Source: Desertivirga arenae (GTDB lineage Bacteria; Bacteroidota; Bacteroidia; Sphingobacteriales; Sphingobacteriaceae). Taken from it: a stretch of 64,000 bases of DNA. Positions within the stretch are counted from its first letter, which is position 1. The number at the start of each line of letters is the position of its first letter. This document shows, piece after piece, positions 27,468 to 36,480 of this stretch. The translations under genes were made by a program, and so were the position numbers. The notes beneath the pieces are model-generated. The model was not told the origin of the DNA and did no database searches. It saw only the letters and a list, made by a program, of their open reading frames with translations. The stretch covers positions 168,938 to 232,937 of the forward strand of contig NZ_JAFEWE010000010.1 in NCBI RefSeq assembly GCF_017355785.1. Direction: 5' to 3'.

Positions 27468-28247
27468 TTAGATTGCCCTGTCTAAATGTACATAACCGCC
27501 ATCTACATAGGTAATCTGGCCGGTTGTATGACTGGATAATGGAGACAAAAGAAAAGCGGCAGCGTTGGCAATTTCCTCAGCTGTAGTCATACGGTTTCCT
27601 AAAGGAATATGTTTCTCGATCGACCTGAGTTTTTCTTCCGGATTTTCAACGGTCTGGATCCATCGCTCGTATAAGGGTGTCCAACATTCGGCAACTACAA
27701 TAGCATTAACACGAACCTTATGTGGCAGTAATTCTACCGCCCACTCGCGTGTAAGTGCATTTCTTCCTCCGTTTGATGCTGCATATCCCGACGTACCACC
27801 CTGGCCCGTATCGGCTGTTTTCGAACTGATATTAAGTATTGCTCCTTGTGCCTTTATCAACTCAGGGAAAGCAAAATGGGCCATTAAGAAATAATGCACC
27901 AGGTTTTTATGCAGGGAGTTCATGAAGCTCTCATATGTACCATTTGTTAAACCTACACCATCATTCTCTCCTGCATTATTCACAAGTCCGTCGATCCTTC
28001 CAAATCGGGCCACTACTGCTTCTACCGCAGTCTTGCAACTTTCAGGATCAGTTAAATTAGCAGGAACCTGGAATGCTGAGCCACCTGCTGCTTCAATTTC
28101 GGCAACTGTCTTTAAGCTTTCTGATTCAGTCCGGCTTACGATGACAGGAACAGCACCTTCTCTGGCCAATACCAGAGCTATCCCTTTGCCTATACCTCTG
28201 GCACCACCGGTCACGATAATGACCTTGTTTTGAAGCTTCAAATCCAT
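27468..28247 (-). CDS. Short-chain dehydrogenase, L-fucose dehydrogenase-like, catalytic Lys replaced
   Basis: NAD(P)-binding SDR protein, 259 residues. The cofactor motif TGGARGIG (13-20) and NNAG (90-93) are intact, as are the serines at SSKT (141-142). The active-site motif, normally YxxxK, reads Y155-A-A-S-N159, so the catalytic lysine is an asparagine (codon AAC). Overall it resembles L-fucose dehydrogenases of the SDR type, including the TREWAVELLPHKVRVNAI and AECWTPLYERW segments. It is the last gene of operon B, separated from the FAH gene by a perfect hairpin. The substitution may inactivate it, or this clade may use a variant active site. Confidence 0.8.
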   Translation of the reverse strand: MDLKLQNKVIIVTGGARGIGKGIALVLAREGAVPVIVSRTESESLKTVAEIEAAGGSAFQVPANLTDPESCKTAVEAVVARFGRIDGLVNNAGENDGVGLTNGTYESFMNSLHKNLVHYFLMAHFAFPELIKAQGAILNISSKTADTGQGGTSGYAASNGGRNALTREWAVELLPHKVRVNAIVVAECWTPLYERWIQTVENPEEKLRSIEKHIPLGNRMTTAEEIANAAAFLLSPLSSHTTGQITYVDGGYVHLDRAI

Positions 28248-28281
28248 CTTTTAGAGTTTAGAAAGGTTAGTTTTAATTTAG

Positions 28282-28310
28282 ATAAGCCTGCAATAGAATT
28301 GCAGGCTTAT
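28282..28310 (-). other. Perfect 13-bp intercistronic hairpin
   Basis: ATAAGCCTGCAAT and ATTGCAGGCTTAT form a perfect 13-bp stem around the 3-nt loop AGA, between the FAH and last SDR genes. The minus-strand sequence after it (CTAAATT) lacks a clean T-run. It may be a partial terminator or an RNA stabiliser lowering expression of the final SDR. Confidence 0.7.
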
Positions 28311-28329
28311 TATAGGTTATAATGAGAAT

Positions 28330-29187
28330 TTAAGATTTTGAAAAAGCAATAACTCTTTGCTTTGAAGTACCAAGACCATCAATTCCAAGTTCAACAACAT
28401 CTCCCTCTTTCAGGTAAACAGGAGGATTGAAACCTAAACCTACTCCTGCAGGGGTACCAGTTGAAATAATATCACCGGGAAGTAAAGTCATGAACTTACT
28501 GATATAGGAAACCAGGAAAGGAACATTGAAGATAAGATGGGCAGTAGTTCCCTGCTGCATCTTATGGCCGTTAACAGTCAACCAAAGGTTCAGATTGTTT
28601 ACGTCAGAAATCTCCTCTTTTGTTGCCAAGAATGGTCCTATTGGAGCGAATGTATCACAACCTTTTCCTTTATCCCATGTACCATTTCTCTCCAGCTGAA
28701 ACTCTCTTTCAGATACATCGTTATGAAGAGCATACCCTGCGATATAATCGTTTGCTTCTTCCTGCTCTACATAAGAAGCTTTTTTACCAATTACCACTGC
28801 AAGTTCAACCTCCCAGTCGGTCTTTACAGAATCTTTTGGCAACATGATATCATCAAAAGGACCAACTAGTGCCGTTGTACTTTTCATGAACAATACTGGC
28901 TCGGAAGGTAATGCTGCATTGGTTTCAGATGCATGATCTGCATAGTTAAGACCCACACAAACTATTTTCGATGGACGTGCCACCGGTGCTCCCAAACGTA
29001 CGTTAGCATCTATAACTTTTAAGCTATCTCTGTTTTCATCTACAAATGACTTAAGCTTCTCAATACCATCATTAGCAAAGAACTTTTCGTCATAATCCTG
29101 ACCAAAAGCTGATGTGTCGTAATTAATACCATCAATTTGTACACCAGTAAGCTCTTCTCCCGGATTTCCGTATCTTATTAATTTCAT
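28330..29187 (-). CDS. Fumarylacetoacetate hydrolase family protein, putative 2,4-diketo-3-deoxy-L-fuconate hydrolase
   Basis: Metal-dependent C-C bond hydrolase of the FAH family, 285 residues. It is expected to split 2,4-diketo-3-deoxy-L-fuconate into pyruvate and L-lactate. The C-terminal FAH fold carries VGLNYADHASE (about 78-88), the metal-binding acids in DWEVELAVVIG (about 124-134) and HNDVSERE, and the STGTPAGVG loop. It lies 6 bp downstream of an SDR suited to make its substrate and in the operon with a UxaA-type dehydratase, which supports the assignment. The ATG at 29187 gives the standard MKLIRYG N terminus. Confidence 0.88.
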   Translation of the reverse strand: MKLIRYGNPGEELTGVQIDGINYDTSAFGQDYDEKFFANDGIEKLKSFVDENRDSLKVIDANVRLGAPVARPSKIVCVGLNYADHASETNAALPSEPVLFMKSTTALVGPFDDIMLPKDSVKTDWEVELAVVIGKKASYVEQEEANDYIAGYALHNDVSEREFQLERNGTWDKGKGCDTFAPIGPFLATKEEISDVNNLNLWLTVNGHKMQQGTTAHLIFNVPFLVSYISKFMTLLPGDIISTGTPAGVGLGFNPPVYLKEGDVVELGIDGLGTSKQRVIAFSKS

Positions 29188-29193
29188 TTTCTT

Positions 29194-29958
29194 TTAATTA
29201 TTCAATTTTATAAAACCACCATCAATAGCGTAATCGCTACCCGTTATGAAGCCTGATTCTTCAGAACATAAAAACAATGCTAAGTAAGCAATTTCTTCCG
29301 GAGAGCCCATGCGACCTATAGGCTGGCTCTTTGATAATTTCTCAAATATCTCTGCTTCCTGACCGGGATAGTTCTTTGAGATGAAGCCATCTACAAAAGG
29401 CGTGTGCACACGCGCCGGGGAAATTGTATTGCTCCGGATCCCATCCTGAAGGTAATCTCGCGCAACAGACATACTCATGGCATGCACAGCGCCCTTACTC
29501 ATGGAATATGCAAAACGATCGGCTATTCCAACAGAGGAAGCAATAGAAGCCATACTTAAAGCTACTCCCGATTTCTTAGCTTTCATCATAGGGATGGCTG
29601 CATAGAAACAGTTGTAGGCACCCTTAACATTTACATTGTATACTCTCTCAAAATCAGCCTCCTGCGTATTTTCAACATTTCCGACATGAGCGATACCAGC
29701 ATTATTTACCAGGATATCAACCGTTCCCATTGCAGCGAAAGCATCAATTACCTGTTGCTGATTGGTTACATCAACCTTGTAAAAATCTCCCTTTCCTCCA
29801 GCATTTTTGATTTCTTTCAAAGTATCTTCTGCTGTTTGTTCATTAAGATCGAAAATATGAACAGTGGCACCTTGTTTTGCAAACAGAATTGAGATCGCTC
29901 TTCCTATTCCGCTGCCGCCACCTGTAATAACTGCGTGTTTATTTGCTAAACTGAACAT
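29194..29958 (-). CDS. Short-chain dehydrogenase, putative 2-keto-3-deoxy-L-fuconate dehydrogenase
   Basis: Intact SDR oxidoreductase, 254 residues, with TGGGSGIG (12-19), NNAG (85-88), the catalytic serine region (MASIASS, about 136-142) and Y151-S-M-S-K155. It fits the 4-dehydrogenase that oxidises 2-keto-3-deoxy-L-fuconate to the diketo acid. The next gene, 6 bp downstream, encodes the matching FAH-type hydrolase, and a UxaA-type dehydratase lies 10 bp upstream. Family is certain; the exact sugar acid (fuconate, rhamnonate or similar) is inferred from the fuconolactonase-containing partner operon and the GH95 enzyme upstream. Confidence 0.87.
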   Translation of the reverse strand: MFSLANKHAVITGGGSGIGRAISILFAKQGATVHIFDLNEQTAEDTLKEIKNAGGKGDFYKVDVTNQQQVIDAFAAMGTVDILVNNAGIAHVGNVENTQEADFERVYNVNVKGAYNCFYAAIPMMKAKKSGVALSMASIASSVGIADRFAYSMSKGAVHAMSMSVARDYLQDGIRSNTISPARVHTPFVDGFISKNYPGQEAEIFEKLSKSQPIGRMGSPEEIAYLALFLCSEESGFITGSDYAIDGGFIKLNN

Positions 29959-29968
29959 AGTTTAATTT

Positions 29969-31636
29969 CTATAGTGAAACCCCTCTTTTCCAGGGTATAA
30001 AATCGTCTTGACCTAATTGTACTGCCTTCGGTTGCACAACACCACTGGCTACCAAAATTACATAATCCAAAATACGTTCTGCCGACTGTTGAATTGTTTC
30101 TTCACCGTCAATGATCGTCCCGCAATTTATATCAATAATGTCTGGCATACGTTGATATAAAGCTGTATTGGTAGATATCTTTACAACAGGAGCAACTGGG
30201 TTCCCGGTTGGAGTGCCCAGACCGGTAGTAAATAATACAATATTAGCTCCAGCTGCCACTTCCGCTGTTGTGCTTTCGACGTCGCTTCCGGGAGTACAAA
30301 GTAAATTTAATCCTGGCTTGCTTACCTTTTCAGGATAGTCTAACACAGCTGCAACCGGAGAAGTCCCCCCCTTCTTTGCCGCCCCTGCAGATTTTATTGC
30401 GTCTGTTATCAATCCGTCTTTAATATTTCCGGGTGAGGGGTTGGCGTAAAAACCTGAACCCGAAGCCTCAGCTAAGGCATTGTAAGAGCGCATCAGGTTA
30501 ATAAATCTTTCAGCCGTAGGTACATCAACACAACGGTCACTTATCTCCTGTTCTACACCACATAGCTCAGGGAATTCTGCTAAGATCACACTTCCGCCCA
30601 AACTTACAAGGATGTCAGAAAGATAACCCAATGCCGGGTTTGCAGAAATTCCTGAGAACCCGTCTGATCCTCCACACTCCAGTCCAATATTTAGTTTTGA
30701 AAGAGGTGCAGGTTGTCTCTCATTCTTATTGGCCTGGATCAATCCCGCGAAAGTTTGTTTAAGTGCTTCCTGTAATAACTTACTTTCCGTTCCCAGAGCT
30801 TGTTGCTCAAGTATATACAAAGGTTTGCCGAAATGAGGATCCCGTTTTTGTATCTCTGCCTGCAGGATACTTGCCTGCGCATGCTGGCAACCAAGACTCA
30901 AAACAGTAGCGCCTGCTACGTTCGGATGAGTTATATATCCTGCAAGTAGTCCGCATAAAGCATCAGAATCCATACGGGTACCGCCGCAACCCAGCTCGTG
31001 ATTGATAAATTTTATACCATCAATATTTTGAAAAAGCTTCTGACCCTCCGGGTTCTTTTCCGAAAACTTTAGATCTGCCTGAAGTATTTCCTCTACTGAC
31101 TTTCCTGCTTTATACAGATCTACTAAAGAATCAACTTCGAGCTCGTATTTCTTTGGTTTTGAAAAACCTAACTTTTCCGTTAATGCTTCCTTAAGTACCG
31201 ATATATTCCTGTTCTCACAGAATACCAGAGGTATAACCAGCCAGTAATTTGCAGTACCCACGCTTCCGTCTGCCCTATGATAACCTAAAAAGCTTCGTTC
31301 TTTAAATGCTGAAACATCCGGTGCTGTCCAGACTGTTTTCCTGTCTCCAAGCTTGAAATCCTGTGCAGCATGAACTAAATTATCTACCGTAAGTGCAGCT
31401 CCACGAGGAATGTATTCTGAAGCCTTCCCTACCAGTACTCCATACATAAACACCTCGTCGCCAATTGCCAGGTCTGAAATACTGAATTTGTGCTTGGCGG
31501 CAACCGGTGTTATCAGTGGAAAAACAGAGCCATTGAAGTTAATTAATGTCCCACTACCCAAGTCTGTAAGGGCCACTAAAACATTATCGGCAGGATGTAT
31601 CTGTATATAGGTATGAGCAGAAGCTTTCTCCATCAT
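29969..31636 (-). CDS. UxaA family altronate/L-fuconate-type dehydratase
   Basis: Sugar-acid dehydratase of the UxaA/GarD family, 555 residues, iron- or metal-dependent. It has the N-terminal SAF domain (about 10-95) and the C-terminal D-galactarate dehydratase/altronate hydrolase domain (KERSFLGYHRADGSVGTANYW; HELGCGGTRMDS; GLECGGSDGFSGISANPALG; GLGTPTGNPVAPVVKISTN). In classical pathways it dehydrates altronate. In Campylobacter jejuni a UxaA-type protein belongs to the L-fucose cluster, which makes L-fuconate a plausible substrate here. It is the first gene of operon B, divergent from AraC. No altronate-pathway partners such as uxaB or uxaC are present. Confidence 0.88.
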   Translation of the reverse strand: MMEKASAHTYIQIHPADNVLVALTDLGSGTLINFNGSVFPLITPVAAKHKFSISDLAIGDEVFMYGVLVGKASEYIPRGAALTVDNLVHAAQDFKLGDRKTVWTAPDVSAFKERSFLGYHRADGSVGTANYWLVIPLVFCENRNISVLKEALTEKLGFSKPKKYELEVDSLVDLYKAGKSVEEILQADLKFSEKNPEGQKLFQNIDGIKFINHELGCGGTRMDSDALCGLLAGYITHPNVAGATVLSLGCQHAQASILQAEIQKRDPHFGKPLYILEQQALGTESKLLQEALKQTFAGLIQANKNERQPAPLSKLNIGLECGGSDGFSGISANPALGYLSDILVSLGGSVILAEFPELCGVEQEISDRCVDVPTAERFINLMRSYNALAEASGSGFYANPSPGNIKDGLITDAIKSAGAAKKGGTSPVAAVLDYPEKVSKPGLNLLCTPGSDVESTTAEVAAGANIVLFTTGLGTPTGNPVAPVVKISTNTALYQRMPDIIDINCGTIIDGEETIQQSAERILDYVILVASGVVQPKAVQLGQDDFIPWKRGVSL

Positions 31637-31793
31637 CTAGTTATTGATCGGGAGAACCCATGCCCCCCGGTTTATAATACGTTAGCTGTAACTATTACAA
31701 AAGAACGTGAACTCTTACATTTAAAAGTTTATCATTTTATCCAATTATTATGCAATATTGTCCTTAGTCTTATTTTTGGAGCTCTACTTAGAC

Positions 31794-31807
31794 TATTGCA
31801 CGCAATA
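31794..31807. promoter_or_regulatory. Inverted repeat upstream of AraC, candidate regulator site
   Basis: TATTGC-AC-GCAATA has perfect 6-bp arms. A third GCAATA occurs at 31752-31757. The sites lie in the 190-bp region between the UxaA operon and the AraC gene and could be its binding sites. Confidence 0.4.
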
Positions 31808-31827
31808 CTTTGTATATTCCCTTTACA

Positions 31828-32700
31828 ATGAAGCCTCAGTTATTAAAAGTTTTCAAAGATGAGTCAAACTCCTTCAACGCCAGGCGAGGTACAAAGCCCG
31901 ATGTTAATAATCGCTGGCATTTTCATCCCGAACTGGAACTGGTATATTTTAAGGAGGGAGAAGGAACTCAGTTCATTGGAGATGATATAAGTGCTTTCAG
32001 TAAAGGAGACGTGGTTTTGGTTGGATCTAACTTACCTCACTACTGGCAGTTCCACGATAAATACTTCTTAGCGGATACGGAGGATAAAGTTGATGTTGTT
32101 GTGATTCATTTTAATGAATTATTTTGGGGAGAAGCATTTCTGAACCTTCCGGAAAATAAGGCACTAAGGTCTTTGTTAGAAAAATCGAAACGAGGGATTC
32201 AATTGGGAGCACAATATGATCCTCTGCTCGGGACTAAAGTTGAACAAATAATCTCGCTCGAAGGAACGCGAAAAGTGCTGGCTCTCATTGAGGTTATGCT
32301 TACACTTGCAGAATCTAAAGACATAAAACTTTTAGCTACAGTAGGATTTCAGCACAATTTTCTGGAGTCGGAAAAAGACAGGATAAACGCTATATATAAC
32401 TACAGCATCAGCAACTTCCGGAAAAAGATCAGTCTGGAAGAAATTGCAGAAGTGGCGGCTATGAGTCCTAATTCCTTTTGTAAATTCTTTAAGTCGAGAA
32501 GCCGGAAAACCTATTCCGAGTTCATTAACGAAATCAGGATTGGCCATGCTTGCAAGCTTTTGATAGAAAGCGATTATAATATCAAGGAGATTTGCTTTCA
32601 AAGCGGGTTCAATAACTTCTCAAGCTTTCACAAGTTTTTCAAATTACTAAAAGGTAAAAGTCCCTTGGCCTATCAAAAGAGCTTCCGAAAACCATCATAG
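31828..32700 (+). CDS. AraC family transcriptional regulator with cupin sensor domain
   Basis: Sugar-responsive activator of about 290 residues. An N-terminal cupin domain (WHFHPELELVYFKEGEGTQFIG, HYWQFHDK) binds a small ligand. The C-terminal pair of helix-turn-helix motifs is typical of AraC (ISLEEIAEVAAMSPNSFCKFFK and YNIKEICFQSGFNNFSSFHKFFK). I use the ATG at 31828; the longer frame starts with TTG at 31810. It is divergent from the UxaA operon and most likely activates it in response to a fucose-pathway metabolite. Thus the two halves of the pathway have different regulators. The region after it (32701-32844) holds no gene. Confidence 0.93.
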   Translation: MKPQLLKVFKDESNSFNARRGTKPDVNNRWHFHPELELVYFKEGEGTQFIGDDISAFSKGDVVLVGSNLPHYWQFHDKYFLADTEDKVDVVVIHFNELFWGEAFLNLPENKALRSLLEKSKRGIQLGAQYDPLLGTKVEQIISLEGTRKVLALIEVMLTLAESKDIKLLATVGFQHNFLESEKDRINAIYNYSISNFRKKISLEEIAEVAAMSPNSFCKFFKSRSRKTYSEFINEIRIGHACKLLIESDYNIKEICFQSGFNNFSSFHKFFKLLKGKSPLAYQKSFRKPS

Positions 32701-32844
32701 GCAAAATCCGCAAGCGGGGGGTGTAAAGTCATCTGAAGGTTGCCGGAGGCCAATAAAACTTAGCTCAGTGATCTCATTGATGCCTAAAAAAACATTTAAT
32801 GATCCCAATAAAGAAAACTGGACTTTCAAAGCCCTCTTAACTAA

Positions 32845-33624
32845 CTAGTACTTGTATTTCTTAAGAAAACGTATCCGACTGCTAACTTGCTTCAGCCATT
32901 CTCTCGCCATTAGTTCATGTCCGGCGATGGTTGGATGCACCCCGTCCCATATCCAATAGGCAGGCTCCTTTCTTTTAAATGCCTTTGTAAACACTGACGG
33001 ATAATCAATCAAAACTGCATCAAACTCTCTGGCTAGCTTCCGAACTACTTCTCCCCTTTTTTCCACCTCCCGTGACCATAGTTCCCAATTTTCTTTTACC
33101 CGGCCAACGGGATAGACAAAAGGTAGGCCTAGTAAAAGCAGCAATTTAGGATTGGCAGTCATGCTTCTCTGCAGGATATCATGGTAAATGGCTTTAAACT
33201 CTTCCGGACTCTTCGCGGATTCAGGCTTCTGGATAACAGCAGCGACATCATTAATACCAACGAGGATACTTAATACATCTGGCTTTAGAGCAATGCTATC
33301 TTCCTCCCATCTCTTCTGCAGATCGGTCACCTTGTTTCCACTTATTCCCCTATTATAGAATACCAGATCTTTTTCAGCAAAATCCGCAGCAATTCTACTT
33401 GCTGCTGAGAAAGCGTATCCATGTCCCATAATATGGTTAGGATCAGTATTGCGACCGCGATTCCCATCAGTTATCGAGTCTCCTTGAAACAGGAATGTTA
33501 GTTTTTTCTCAGGGTCTTCAATATACTGATGTTCGGACGCAACTAAATTTTCAGGCTCGATGAATACTGTCGCGGATGCTAGTGTTAAGGACTGAAGGAA
33601 CCGACGACGGGAAAAATCTGTCAT
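32845..33624 (-). CDS. Secreted SGNH/GDSL hydrolase (putative carbohydrate esterase)
   Basis: Exported serine hydrolase, 259 residues, probably removing acetyl groups from polysaccharides. The N terminus (FSRRRFLQSLTLASATVF) resembles a Tat signal. Family blocks are present: FQGDSITDGN (nucleophile serine at about 51), the block II glycine in YNRGISGNKV, VGINDV (block III) and the catalytic DGVHPTIAGH (Asp-His). It lies downstream of the galactan PUL but behind an intrinsic terminator, so it may have its own promoter. Lipase or protease-like activity is less likely given the context. The substrate is not known. Confidence 0.85.
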   Translation of the reverse strand: MTDFSRRRFLQSLTLASATVFIEPENLVASEHQYIEDPEKKLTFLFQGDSITDGNRGRNTDPNHIMGHGYAFSAASRIAADFAEKDLVFYNRGISGNKVTDLQKRWEEDSIALKPDVLSILVGINDVAAVIQKPESAKSPEEFKAIYHDILQRSMTANPKLLLLLGLPFVYPVGRVKENWELWSREVEKRGEVVRKLAREFDAVLIDYPSVFTKAFKRKEPAYWIWDGVHPTIAGHELMAREWLKQVSSRIRFLKKYKY

Positions 33625-33734
33625 TTTAAATAAGCTTAAATATACTTCCCAGCCCTTATCTTTCCAGCCGGGAACAGCTAAAATAGGATAAATTTTTGCT
33701 CATTCAATTACAAATCTTAATGCGCCAACAGTAC

Positions 33735-33766
33735 TAAAAAAGCCCAAGCCCGTAGACTTGAGCTTT
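33735..33766 (-). terminator. Terminator of the galactan PUL
   Basis: The minus-strand stem AGCTCAAG/CTTGGGCT (with a G-U pair) is followed by seven T. It is about 37 bp downstream of the GH-A enzyme stop. Confidence 0.8.
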
Positions 33767-33802
33767 CGCCTTCCTTTGAAATAAAATATATGAAAAAGAG
33801 TT

Positions 33803-36352
33803 CTACTTTACCAACTCTACTGATTCAATATCAAATCCTGTAGATTTGGTTTCTGGTGTTATTGTTATTTCCAGTTTCTGAATATCCCTAAGGTTGGGGC
33901 GCTGATCCACCGAGCGTGCGGGTGACCACAATGGTTGAAACCCTGGATATGGTCTCGGAAGCAACAATGCAGTTCCGGGCAAAAATGAGCTCAGCGGAAT
34001 ATTTACATCGCTAAGCATAGCTGGCAGATCAACAAGGACTGAATAGGCCTGACCTTCTTTATTTATTAGGGAGATCTTTAACTTAACTTTTTGTTCAGAA
34101 ACCCTTTTTGCCCGTAGGCGGATCGTACTAAAATTGTTGAGTTCAGCTGCCCGTCCGGTAAGTTTTTCGGTTACAAAATCCTGGAAACCTAGCACTTCAT
34201 CGGATGGATACTGGTCAGCCTCTAACCGGTATACAAGTTGACTACCTTTATCTGAAGTAACGTACAGCGATCTCACATTTTTATCCCATTGAGGAATTCG
34301 ACTGATGTTCATATCCCTTCCTGCATCAAAGATCTTTAAGGTGCTACCTTTTGCGGCAACATAAGTCTTCCATGTTTCATTATTGAAATTATCCCATGCC
34401 CATGGATCTCCTTTATGTCCTCCCGGAAAAACAATATCCTGATCTCCCTGCTTAACAGCGATACGGTAATTCAATAAACCGGGGATAACAAAAGATGCAG
34501 GAACTATTGCTGTGTATTCATAACCATGCCCCGCTTGCATTTCTATTGTTTTATAATCTCCTGATAACTGGTTGATCAGAAGCAGTACCTTCGCCTTCGA
34601 AGTAAGACCAGTTACTGTCGCCACCACTTTGAGGTCTGCGCCTTCACTAATTTCTAAAAAGGGTTCATGCCTTATAAATACATCGTTTGATTTTACTTTG
34701 GGAGCCACAAACTCATTAAGGCCAAGGTTTCCTGCCCATTTTGCCGCAGTCTTAAATTCCCTATTCTTCTGAAGTAAAAGGTACGTTCCTGGAGAAACGT
34801 GGAAGGTGCTATTGGCAACCGTAGCTTTAAATGTATTACCCATATTCAATGCTTTGACCTGAAAATCATCGCCTAGATCAGCCAGGCGTACAGTCATTGG
34901 TTGATCTTTCCATTCTATACGGGTCACCTCCTTAGATAAAGATGCTTTGGCGAAAGGATCCCTAATTGAAATAGCATCAGGCATAACTTCAAGCCGCCAA
35001 ACTCCTGTTTCTACCTTGTCAAGAAAGTATGCTCCGGTGCCATTGTAAACAATTACAGGAGAACTTCCTACTCCGGCTATCTTTTTGAGTTTTGCTGCAT
35101 TAACCGGCTTCGAAGCTGTAGAGTTTGAATAATAAAACTCCTCGCCCGAGTTCATTTCACTTAATCCTTCCTCGTAATTAATCTTGAAATTCTCGAAATT
35201 ATTACTCTCAGGATAATTCCCGTACTTTTTAAGCCTTGGCACCTTATTAAAAACTTTAGATGCGATTAATAAACTGATTGCTTTCGAAGGGGTATAAGCA
35301 AGGTTGAGATAATGGGTTTGATACTCCGTATTAGCATATGCCGTTGCCATAGGATCATAAGCAAATTGTGTTGCCCATTGAAAGCCGGCAGTACGGAAGC
35401 TCCGGGCCATGGCTGGGTACATAAGTGGTTGAAGCACATCGCCCGCATCAAATTCGTAAATCATTTTAGCCTTACTTCTAAAAGCCGGAATAGAATCAAA
35501 AGGGATATGATATCTATCTACATTAGGAAGGAAATTTCCTTGAAGGGTGTGGCCTGCCACCAGGCCAGTGGGATACCATTGAAAACTGACACCATCTATA
35601 CTAGCATTTGCAACGGCATCTGAGTAAAAAGGAGATTCGCTGATATTATAAAATACAGGCTTTGTCCAACCCGTACTTCTGGTGGCCGCAGCAAGTCTGT
35701 TAATATAATCTTTAGCTGCATTTTTCGGTCCGCTATGGTGTGGTTCGTTATTGATCTCCATAGCAATAATGTCAGGATCGTTTTTGTAGCTTAATTTCGT
35801 ATACGGATTTACGTGTTTAAAAAACTGTTTGAGGTAATTCTCCTGAGCTTTGATAGCCTCTTCCTTAACTACGGATGTACCTTTACCATATTTGCTTACC
35901 CAGCTTGGAGTCTTTTCATCGTTTTCCGGATACCCATTTCCCCAGAAAGCTATGGGAGTAACAAGTGTTTTTATTCCTCTTTTCTTAAGCTCTGCTAGTA
36001 GGAAATCAAATAATCTGAGGTGTTCGTTCTCAATAAGATTACCTACAGAATCGCTAATCTCAGTATCCCAAACATGCACCCGGAAGGCATTTAAGCCAAG
36101 GCGTGCCATATGGTAGACATCCTGCCGAATGGCTTCTTCTAAATTTACTCCTAAAACCTTGTGCGAGCGATAACCATAGGCGAACGGCAGGGTGTAGTTT
36201 ACTCCAAAGAAAGATGCTTCTTTTTGTGTACTTCTCCATCTCATTACACCATTTGCATCTACATAAACCCCTTTTTGATCCTGCGCAAAAGCTATGTTAA
36301 AAGAAAGCACAGTGGATAAAAACAGAAAAATAAACAGTTTTTTTGCAGTCAT
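33803..36352 (-). CDS. Secreted clan GH-A glycoside hydrolase (GH5/GH147-like)
   Basis: An 849-residue exported enzyme with a signal peptide (1-23) and a TIM barrel (about 45-390) of clan GH-A. The acid/base glutamate is E203 in MEINNEPHH and the nucleophile E300 in MIYEFDAGD. The C-terminal half (about 450-849) is beta-rich, probably a carbohydrate-binding or structural module with an end domain like those binding sugars. It directly follows a GH53 endo-galactanase in a SusCD-controlled operon, so an exo-beta-1,4-galactosidase role of family GH147 is attractive. GH5 or another GH-A family cannot be excluded without a profile search. The gene lies 128 bp after GH53. Confidence 0.75.
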   Translation of the reverse strand: MTAKKLFIFLFLSTVLSFNIAFAQDQKGVYVDANGVMRWRSTQKEASFFGVNYTLPFAYGYRSHKVLGVNLEEAIRQDVYHMARLGLNAFRVHVWDTEISDSVGNLIENEHLRLFDFLLAELKKRGIKTLVTPIAFWGNGYPENDEKTPSWVSKYGKGTSVVKEEAIKAQENYLKQFFKHVNPYTKLSYKNDPDIIAMEINNEPHHSGPKNAAKDYINRLAAATRSTGWTKPVFYNISESPFYSDAVANASIDGVSFQWYPTGLVAGHTLQGNFLPNVDRYHIPFDSIPAFRSKAKMIYEFDAGDVLQPLMYPAMARSFRTAGFQWATQFAYDPMATAYANTEYQTHYLNLAYTPSKAISLLIASKVFNKVPRLKKYGNYPESNNFENFKINYEEGLSEMNSGEEFYYSNSTASKPVNAAKLKKIAGVGSSPVIVYNGTGAYFLDKVETGVWRLEVMPDAISIRDPFAKASLSKEVTRIEWKDQPMTVRLADLGDDFQVKALNMGNTFKATVANSTFHVSPGTYLLLQKNREFKTAAKWAGNLGLNEFVAPKVKSNDVFIRHEPFLEISEGADLKVVATVTGLTSKAKVLLLINQLSGDYKTIEMQAGHGYEYTAIVPASFVIPGLLNYRIAVKQGDQDIVFPGGHKGDPWAWDNFNNETWKTYVAAKGSTLKIFDAGRDMNISRIPQWDKNVRSLYVTSDKGSQLVYRLEADQYPSDEVLGFQDFVTEKLTGRAAELNNFSTIRLRAKRVSEQKVKLKISLINKEGQAYSVLVDLPAMLSDVNIPLSSFLPGTALLLPRPYPGFQPLWSPARSVDQRPNLRDIQKLEITITPETKSTGFDIESVELVK

Positions 36353-36480
36353 TCTAATTGTAAGTGTGTTGTTTTACACCTAAAGATTCCACACGTCTTT
36401 TTTTGAGTGTTAGGTGAGCTAAAGATGTTTAAAATCGTCATTAACAAGGACGTTCCAATGACCTGAACCAATTAATTAAC

